38,647 nt of DNA, from positions 1 to 38,647 of the forward strand of contig NZ_JANXWG010000078.1 in the NCBI RefSeq assembly GCF_025351285.1, read 5' to 3'. The notes under the pieces were generated by a model. It was not told where the DNA came from and ran no database searches. It saw only the letters and a list, made by a program, of their open reading frames with translations. This document shows positions 32,357-38,647 of the stretch, piece by piece; position 1 is the stretch's first letter; each line of letters starts with the position of its first letter. The stretch comes from Novosphingobium sp. (GTDB lineage Bacteria; Pseudomonadota; Alphaproteobacteria; Sphingomonadales; Sphingomonadaceae). The position numbers and the translations under genes were made by a program.

Positions 32357-35300
32357 CACTTCTTACCTTCCGGCTTTTCGATCGGCGCGCCGCTCGTTTT
32401 CGGCGGGCCGCAGCTCTTGTCACCCTCGGGGCAATCGATCGCCGCGATCGGCAAGTCGCCGAGCCCGATGCTGCCCACGTCACCGAACAGCGAATCGTTG
32501 TTGGTGCCCACGAGCGGGTTGAACGGCAGCTTGAAATCGGGATTGGGCAGCACCAACCCGGTCCGCGATTGATCGATCGCATCGAGCGAAGGTGTAGTGA
32601 TCTGGGTGTTGAGGCAGCCAGCGCCCGAACCGATCAGGCAGCCATTGAACCGCGCTGTCGTCCGATCGATCGAGATCGGGGTAATCGTCGGCGCAGCCAG
32701 AGCGGCTGAGGTGTCGTTGTTGCCGTTGATCGATCCGAACATCTCGAATGGCCCGGCAACGCCGCCGCTGCCAACCAGTTGCAAGGCAATCGGGGTAGCC
32801 GTGCCGATCATCACGCCGCCGAACGATCCGCTCGGCGCTGTGTTCTGCACGAGTGCAAAGTTGCTGTAAGTCATATTGACCATGCGCGCGGCGATCAGAA
32901 CTGGCGCCGTCGGCGTCTGGACATAGGCGGTGCCGCCCGGCGTAAACGTGCTGTTCGCATTGTAAAGTGAGCTGGCCGCGCTGTTGACTGCGGTCCTGGC
33001 TGACAGTGTCTGATTGCTACCCGGCTTCACGCCCAGCACATCGAGGAAGCCAGCATCCTGGCCCGCACCGATCGTAGTCGCCTGGAGATCGAGTACAACA
33101 TTGGCGAGGTTGATCTTGCCGCCCGAACCATCGGCCTTTGCAGCAATCCGCAAGACCGTTGCCAATTGGCTGGCCGGCGTGGTCGTCGAACTCGATGCCA
33201 CTCCGCCAAGCCGCAGCGCGGTCAGCTTCGTCGAAGCCGAACTGAGTGCGCCAGTGATGTCGATGCGCTGCAGCGCGTTGACAACCAGACTGGTAATCGT
33301 TGTGTTTGTGATCGGCAGGTCACCGATTGCGACGTTCTGTAGCCTTGGCCCCGAAACGGTCCCGGCGTTGAACACCACACTTGGTGCTGCGAGCAAGTTG
33401 ACCTCGGAGCTGATTAACGCGAAGCCGCCGGGGACCGCGATATTGTCCCCCAGTTGCAGCGGATTGTCGGCCGTGCTGCGATCGTTGATGGTGATTATCG
33501 AGGCGCCGATCGTGCCGCCGAGCACGGCATCGCTCGCCGTCAGCGTGACGGCGGCCGGCGTGGTCACGGCGTTGAGCTTGGCCACACCCCTGACGTCGAG
33601 CGTCACCGCGCCGGCTGCGTTCGTCGCGCCAACCAGCGTAAGATCGCCTGTGGCTGTCGTGGCCGCAAGCGTGGTGCCCGCCGTCGTCGGGCCGCTGACC
33701 GTGATCGCGCTGCCAGCAAGCGCCATCGCCCCGCCAGATTGCGCGCTGCCGTTCACGGTCAGCGGGCCTGTGGTCATCGTGCCCGCGGTCAGCGTCAGAG
33801 TTGTGCCTGCGCTGGTCGAGCCGAGCGTGGTGGCGCCGCCAGTGGTGCTGGTGATCGAGGTGCCGGCGATAAGCGCTCCAGTCACCATCAGTGATCCCGC
33901 ATCGATCTGGGTCGCGCCCAGCGACGAAGACGATCCAAGGCTGGTCGCGCCACCGGTAGTCGTCTTGATCGCGGTATCCGAGGCCAGCGCACCTGTCACG
34001 GTAAGCGCGCCGGCCTTGATGTCCGTTGCACCATGCGACAGCGCTGAACCCAGGGTGACCACCCCCAACGCCTTGATCAAGGTCGTCGTGCCTGTTGCCG
34101 GAACAGTGCCCGAAGTCAGCGCGCCCGTGACCGTCAGGTTCGTTGCGTTGACCGCGGTAAAGGTCGTACCCGCAGTTGCCGCGCCGAGCGCGACCGCGCC
34201 GCCAGCAAGCGTTGTCGCCGTGCCCGATTGCGCGAGGCCATTGACGGTCAGCGGGCTGGCAGTCAGCGTCAGCGATGTTACCGCCTTGGTCGAACCGAGC
34301 GTCGTTGCCCCGCTGGTCGTGCTGGTGATCGCTGTATCCGCATTGAGCCCGCCGGTTACCGCCAGCGAAGCCGCGCTGATTTGCGTGGCTCCACGTGAGT
34401 TCGATGAACCCAGGCTGATGGCGCCAGTCGCCGTAAGCGCCGTGGTGGTGCCGCTGGCCCCGAGCGCGCCGGATGTTGCCGCGCCCGTTACGGAAATCGA
34501 CGATCCGTTTGCCGTCAGTGTAGTGCCCGCCATCACCGAACCGAGCGCGATCGTGCCACCCGTCAACGTTGCGGACGTGCCCGATGTGGCCGCGCCGCCC
34601 ACGGTGATCGCATTGCCCGTCAGCGTCAGCGACGAAGAGTTTGCCGTGGCTGTACCGCCAATCGAGACGGTGTCACCGGTCAGCGCGAGCGATGTACCCG
34701 CGCTGGTCGATCCGAGCATGGTCGCGCCCGAAGTGAACCCGGTGATTGCGCTATCGGAATTGAGCGCGCCGGCCACTGCCAGCGATCCGGCGTTGATCAG
34801 CGTCGCGCCGCGCGAGAGCGAAGAGCCGAGGCTGACCGCGCCTTGCGCGGTGATCATGGTGGTCGTGCCCGTGGCGCCGGTTGCGCCAGACATGGCCGCG
34901 CCTGCCACGGTGAGCGTGCCACCCGTGGTGGTCAGCGTGCTGCCGGCCATGACCGAGCCCAGGCTGATCGTGGTGCCATTGAGCGTGGTCGATGTGCCCG
35001 AAGTGGCCGCACCCGTGACATTGATCGACTTGCCGCCAAGATCGAGTGTGGCTTTCGTCGCCGTGGTCGACCCCAACGAAATCGTGTCCGCACTGCGAAC
35101 GATGATCGAAGTATCGGCGTTAAGAGCGCCGACCACGGTCAAGCTACCAGCGTTGATCTTTGTGGCACCGGCCGATTGCGTCGAACCGAGGCTGATCGCA
35201 CCCGTTGAGGTCAAAGTCGTGGAGGTGTCGGTGTCGTCGGGCGCACCCGAATTGGCCGCGCCCGTCACGGTGATCGCGCTGCCGCTGGCGGTCAGCGTAG

Positions 35301-38300
35301 TACCGGCGGTGATCGAAGCCAGCTTGATCGTGCCGCCGGTCAGCGTGGACGTGGTCCGCGAACTGGCCGCGCCGCCCACGGTGATCGCATTGCCCGTCAG
35401 CGTCAGCGACGAAGAGTTTGCCGTGGCTGTACCGCCAATCGAGACGGTGTCACCGGTCAGCGCGAGCGACGTACCCGCGCTGGTCGATCCGAGCATGGTC
35501 GCGCCGCTGGTGAACGAGGTGATCGCGGTATCCGACGCCAGCGCCCCGGTTACGGTAAGCGATCCCGCGGTGATCTGCGTCGCCCCGTGCGACAGCGCCG
35601 AGCCGAGCGTGGTGGCGCCGGTGGTGTTGATCGTAGTGGTGTTGCCCGAGACCGGCGGACTGCCCTCAGCGGGCGCGGGCCCCGAGGCCAGCGCGCCGGT
35701 CACCGTCAGCGCCGAACCGGTGGCGGTGAACGTGCTTTTTGCAATGGCCGAACCCAGGCTGATTGCGCCACCGTTGAGCGTGGTCGTGGTGCCCGACATC
35801 GCCAATCCGCGGACCGTGATCCCATTACCGGTCAGCGACAGCGCAGTTCCTGCTGCGGTCGAACCGACATCGGTCGCTCCCTTGGTGTTGACGGTGATCG
35901 CAGTATCCGCGTCGACCGCGCCGGTCGCGGTCAGCGTGTCCGCCAGGATGAGAGTGGCGCCGCGAGATCTCGAAACCTCGCTCAGCGGGGTTCCGGGCGT
36001 TTGCGGTGCGGTGAAATTCACCGCGCCGCTTGCCTGGATCGTCGTGGTCGTGCCGCTGGCAACCGTGTTGCCCGAGCTTGCGCTGCCCGTCACCGTGACC
36101 GAGCCACCGCCCAGGTTCAGTTTGGAATCGGTCGTCACGGTTCCCAGCAGGATCGCACCGTTGCCCGCCGAGACCGTGAAGTCGGTAGCCACGTTGGTCT
36201 GGCCGCTGATCGTAAACGCATTGGCGATGGTTGTGGGCGATCCGGCAACGATCGTGGCGGAGCCACTTGTTGTGGTCAACGAGGGCGCTTCGAACGAAAA
36301 TGCGCCGGTCACAAAAAGCGATCGCGCCACGCTGATCGCGCCGGTTTTGATCGCGCCGTCGGTCCGCAGTCGGGCATCGTGGTCGCTGCCCGCGACGGTG
36401 ATTGCTTGCGTGGTGATCGCGCCGCTGCCTGCGTTGATGGACAACGTCGAGGGGCCGTTCATCACGTCGGGATCGGCGATCGTGCCACTGCCCACGGTGA
36501 TCGGGCCGCTGGCCGTGAAGCCGGCGGCGCTGGTGGCGGCAAGGCTGGCGCCGCTGACCGTGCCGAGCGCGATTCCGCCCGCAGTGGTCGATGCGACGAT
36601 CGCCGATTCGCGCAATGCGGTGCCGCCCGACACCATGCTGATGCCGGTACCGGGCATGGTGTCGAGCGCGATGCCCGTGGCGGCGCTCAAGGTCAGGGCT
36701 TCGGTTCCAACCCCGTCGCTGTTGCTGGTGAGCGTCAGCGCGCCGGCGCCCTGGCCGATCGAACCGCCGGTCGAGGTCACGCGAACGGCACCCTTGGCCG
36801 ACTGGCTGGTGGCCGAAGCCCCTCCCAACATCACGTTGCCGGCGGCGCTGACGGTGTAGTCTCTGCCCGCGGTTACTGCGTTGCCAAGCGTCGCGGTCGA
36901 ACCGGTGCTGGTGGCGGAGATCGATCCCGTCGCACTCAATGCGCCGCTGACTGCCAGCGCGGTGCCGGATTTCAAATCGATGCTGCCGCCGGCCAATGTG
37001 TCGGGCGCGGGGAACAGGATCTGGTTGCGGTTGGTGAACGCCACAACGCGGGTGTTGGCACCCGCGCCGGTCGTTTTCGCCGTGCCGAGCGACAGTGCGC
37101 CGCTGGTGGCGGTGAGAGCCACGTCGTCGCCGGCGGTCGCGTTGTCTAGCGAGATCGATGCAGCGCTCATCGCGACATCTTCGCCGCCCACAGCGCTGGC
37201 GCCTGTCAACACACCGCGCGCACGCGCCGCGACGGTCGCATTTGCCATCAGCAAAGTCGTGAAGTTCAGGTCGCGCGCAGAATCGACCACCAGGTCGCCG
37301 CCGGTACTTTTGGCCGAACCGATCGTGATCGAGCCCTGGCCCGCGCCCGAATCGCGCAGGACGTTCGAGATCGTGATCGATCCGGCCGCCGTAACGGTGC
37401 CCAGATCGATCGCGCCGCCCCCGGCCTGGTTGGCGAGTGCATCGAGGATCACGCCGCCGGCGGCGTTGACGGTGCCGATCGCGATTGCGCCATTGCTGGC
37501 GGCCATGCCCGCGCTCACGGTGATGTTGCCGGTGCCGCTGGTGGTGACGCTGGCAAGTCGGGTGGCGCCGCCGCTGGTTATCGCAACCGAACCGGTGGCG
37601 GAAAGGGCGGCTGTCGTCGGAGTTCCGATCCCGCTTACGTCGGTGCCTGCGTTGAGCGTGATGCCCTGGCCGGTGCCGGTCGTCGTGACCGTGCCGAGCT
37701 GGATTGCGCCGAGCTTGCTGACGATATCGGTGCTGGCAGCATCAGCGGCAATCGTGGCGTTGCCGGTGTTGGTAGTCGTTCCGGTGACGGTGCTATCCGC
37801 GCGCACGGTCAGCTTGGCGGCTTTGACCGTGTTGTAGTTTACCGTGCCGTAAAGGACGCCGCCGGTGGCGGTGATCGCGGTCAGCCCGGTCGTGGCGACC
37901 GTATTGGCGCTGATCCCGGTTGCGCTGGTCAGCGTAGCGCTGCCGGCGGTGAGCGTGCCGCCCAGCCGCAATTCGTTGCCGGCAGCGCTGGCGAGGGCTG
38001 CGACTGGGTCGGTCTGCTGCTTGATCAGCGTGGCATTGCCGGTGACGGTTGCATCGCCGAGATAAAGCGTGCCCTTGGTTGCGGTTAGCGCCAGCGTGCC
38101 GGTGGCATTGGCGCTCTGCACGGTCAACGCGGCGGCCTGGACCGACACATTGGTGCCGGACAGCGTACCCAACTGCGCTCCGCCGATTGCTGTCACTTGC
38201 AGCGTGGTCGCCGCGGTCAGGTCGGGCGCGGCGTAGTTCGCGTTGAGCACAGTGCCCGTCGTGACGAGGGGCAGCGCGCCTTCGGCGCCGGTCGGGAATC

Positions 38301-38647
38301 CGCTGATATCGGTTGTGGCATTGACGGTGAGCGCGCCGCTGGTGGTGGTGATCGTCGAGGCGCGGATTGCGGTCGAACTGGTGAGCGTTGCGCTACCGGC
38401 TCGGAGGCCGCTGCCGGCAAGGAGGCTGCCCACGCGCAACTCGTCGGCGGAACTAGTGCCGTTCTTGGTCAGCGTTGCGCTGCCGGTCACGGTGCCCGAA
38501 ACGAGCAGCAGCGGGCCGTTCCGCGCGGTGAGCGTCGCGTTGCCACCGGCGATGAGCGTGCCCACCGAGATTGCATCGGCAGTGATCGCGACATCGCTGC
38601 CCGCCTGTGCGGTATCGAGCTGCGCAATGGTCTTCGCGTTGACCGTC
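32356..38647 (-). CDS. Giant repetitive secreted adhesin (filamentous haemagglutinin-like), N-terminus outside window
   Basis: At least 2,096 residues; the frame is still open at the window edge, so signal peptide and secretion domain lie beyond it. The visible part is a Thr/Ser/Gly/Ala-rich beta-repeat array with recurrent motifs such as TLGSTSAGTSLTL, SGATMLGS and GTTTLI, as in beta-helical adhesins secreted by two-partner systems. It has almost no charged or aromatic residues. The C-terminal about 100 residues differ: they hold cysteine pairs C-x7-C (codons at about 32614-32640) and C-x6-C (about 32410-32433), then a short Lys/Pro-rich end (GAPIEKPEGKK). There is no C-terminal autotransporter barrel. 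The stop overlaps the CHAT start. The secretion route is inferred; no FhaC/ShlB-like transporter is in view. Confidence 0.85.
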   Translation of the reverse strand, partial: TVNAKTIAQLDTAQAGSDVAITADAISVGTLIAGGNATLTARNGPLLLVSGTVTGSATLTKNGTSSADELRVGSLLAGSGLRAGSATLTSSTAIRASTITTTSGALTVNATTDISGFPTGAEGALPLVTTGTVLNANYAAPDLTAATTLQVTAIGGAQLGTLSGTNVSVQAAALTVQSANATGTLALTATKGTLYLGDATVTGNATLIKQQTDPVAALASAAGNELRLGGTLTAGSATLTSATGISANTVATTGLTAITATGGVLYGTVNYNTVKAAKLTVRADSTVTGTTTNTGNATIAADAASTDIVSKLGAIQLGTVTTTGTGQGITLNAGTDVSGIGTPTTAALSATGSVAITSGGATRLASVTTSGTGNITVSAGMAASNGAIAIGTVNAAGGVILDALANQAGGGAIDLGTVTAAGSITISNVLRDSGAGQGSITIGSAKSTGGDLVVDSARDLNFTTLLMANATVAARARGVLTGASAVGGEDVAMSAASISLDNATAGDDVALTATSGALSLGTAKTTGAGANTRVVAFTNRNQILFPAPDTLAGGSIDLKSGTALAVSGALSATGSISATSTGSTATLGNAVTAGRDYTVSAAGNVMLGGASATSQSAKGAVRVTSTGGSIGQGAGALTLTSNSDGVGTEALTLSAATGIALDTMPGTGISMVSGGTALRESAIVASTTAGGIALGTVSGASLAATSAAGFTASGPITVGSGTIADPDVMNGPSTLSINAGSGAITTQAITVAGSDHDARLRTDGAIKTGAISVARSLFVTGAFSFEAPSLTTTSGSATIVAGSPTTIANAFTISGQTNVATDFTVSAGNGAILLGTVTTDSKLNLGGGSVTVTGSASSGNTVASGTTTTIQASGAVNFTAPQTPGTPLSEVSRSRGATLILADTLTATGAVDADTAITVNTKGATDVGSTAAGTALSLTGNGITVRGLAMSGTTTTLNGGAISLGSAIAKSTFTATGSALTVTGALASGPAPAEGSPPVSGNTTTINTTGATTLGSALSHGATQITAGSLTVTGALASDTAITSFTSGATMLGSTSAGTSLALTGDTVSIGGTATANSSSLTLTGNAITVGGAASSRTTSTLTGGTIKLASITAGTTLTASGSAITVTGAANSGAPDDTDTSTTLTSTGAISLGSTQSAGATKINAGSLTVVGALNADTSIIVRSADTISLGSTTATKATLDLGGKSINVTGAATSGTSTTLNGTTISLGSVMAGSTLTTTGGTLTVAGAAMSGATGATGTTTMITAQGAVSLGSSLSRGATLINAGSLAVAGALNSDSAITGFTSGATMLGSTSAGTSLALTGDTVSIGGTATANSSSLTLTGNAITVGGAATSGTSATLTGGTIALGSVMAGTTLTANGSSISVTGAATSGALGASGTTTALTATGAISLGSSNSRGATQISAASLAVTGGLNADTAITSTTSGATTLGSTKAVTSLTLTASPLTVNGLAQSGTATTLAGGAVALGAATAGTTFTAVNATNLTVTGALTSGTVPATGTTTLIKALGVVTLGSALSHGATDIKAGALTVTGALASDTAIKTTTGGATSLGSSSSLGATQIDAGSLMVTGALIAGTSITSTTGGATTLGSTSAGTTLTLTAGTMTTGPLTVNGSAQSGGAMALAGSAITVSGPTTAGTTLAATTATGDLTLVGATNAAGAVTLDVRGVAKLNAVTTPAAVTLTASDAVLGGTIGASIITINDRSTADNPLQLGDNIAVPGGFALISSEVNLLAAPSVVFNAGTVSGPRLQNVAIGDLPITNTTITSLVVNALQRIDITGALSSASTKLTALRLGGVASSSTTTPASQLATVLRIAAKADGSGGKINLANVVLDLQATTIGAGQDAGFLDVLGVKPGSNQTLSARTAVNSAASSLYNANSTFTPGGTAYVQTPTAPVLIAARMVNMTYSNFALVQNTAPSGSFGGVMIGTATPIALQLVGSGGVAGPFEMFGSINGNNDTSAALAAPTITPISIDRTTARFNGCLIGSGAGCLNTQITTPSLDAIDQSRTGLVLPNPDFKLPFNPLVGTNNDSLFGDVGSIGLGDLPIAAIDCPEGDKSCGPPKTSGAPIEKPEGKK
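34587..34728 (-). repeat. 142-bp intragenic direct repeat, copy A
   Basis: Identical to 35364-35505 except for one substitution (T at 34693 versus C at 35470). It lies within the adhesin gene, exactly 777 bp (259 codons) from copy B, so the reading frame is kept. It encodes the region SGATMLGSTSAGTSLALTG and the following VSIGGTATANSSSLTLTG. Confidence 0.9.
35364..35505 (-). repeat. 142-bp intragenic direct repeat, copy B
   Basis: The partner of 34587-34728, with 141 of 142 bases identical. The much higher identity than in neighbouring repeat units implies recent duplication or gene conversion. Confidence 0.9.

Noticed and set aside
32356..32700. C-terminal autotransporter barrel in the adhesin
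   Set aside because: No alternating beta-strand barrel or terminal aromatic residue is seen; the end is a Cys-containing, Lys/Pro-rich tail.
33014..36859. A 1281-codon open frame on the plus strand, opposite the adhesin gene
   Set aside because: It is the antisense shadow of the repetitive, low-complexity adhesin; its Val/Ala/Pro/Ser composition and repeat pattern follow the adhesin codons, and no start signal or known domain is seen.
35587..37149. A second long plus-strand frame (520 codons) over the adhesin
   Set aside because: Arg/Gly/Ala-rich, another shadow of the repeat array.
1..38647. CRISPR array, tRNA/rRNA genes, integrase or complete insertion sequence
   Set aside because: No regularly spaced repeats with unique spacers, no RNA gene signature and no transposase or integrase frame were recognised anywhere in the window.

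Overview
The window is a high-GC (roughly 65% by eye), gene-dense stretch of chromosome. It looks like an alphaproteobacterium, most likely a sphingomonad (Sphingomonadaceae; Novosphingobium-like is my best guess). The reasons are the rpsT-dnaA pairing, an rnd-lptC-lptA cluster, a TonB-dependent receptor with an IVVTA-type N-terminus, a clustered set of GANTC (CcrM-type) sites next to dnaA, and the codon usage. The species assignment is inference.

Layout. (1) 1-1110: the C-terminal remnant of a Type ISP restriction-modification enzyme, carrying a small in-frame palindrome and ended by a strong hairpin. (2) 1123-6076: a DsbA/HCCA-isomerase-type oxidoreductase with an upstream TetR-type regulator, a divergent small membrane protein, then an unknown membrane protein and a large SPFH/flotillin-like protein. 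(3) 6136-9170: dnaA and rpsT, with dispersed REP-like palindromes, an 18-bp tandem repeat at the dnaA 5' end, a cluster of GANTC sites and a very long hairpin. (4) 9184-13979: a cytochrome P450, then a minus-strand operon rnd > lptC > lptA > nucleotidyltransferase-like gene. (5) 14053-16187: ugd and divergent ung. (6) 16292-19878: a TonB-dependent receptor behind AT-rich palindromes, converging on yggS, then a thiamine-phosphate-synthase-like gene. (7) 19978-23788: ftsK, a secreted protein and a NUDIX hydrolase as overlapping genes.

(8) 23890-38647 is the most interesting part. Read along the minus strand it runs: a giant repetitive, secreted-adhesin-like protein (N-terminus beyond the window), a translationally coupled 1069-residue exported CHAT-domain (caspase-like) putative protease, a CPBP-type intramembrane protease, a PP2C phosphatase, a transmembrane Ser/Thr kinase coupled to it by a stop/start overlap, and an OmpA-C-like periplasmic protein. 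I infer a surface-adhesin module with a dedicated exported protease and probably a phospho-signalling arm. The adhesin ends in two closely spaced cysteine pairs, like anchored two-partner-secretion adhesins, and contains a near-identical 142-bp internal repeat.

No rRNA, tRNA, CRISPR array, complete insertion sequence or prophage was seen.
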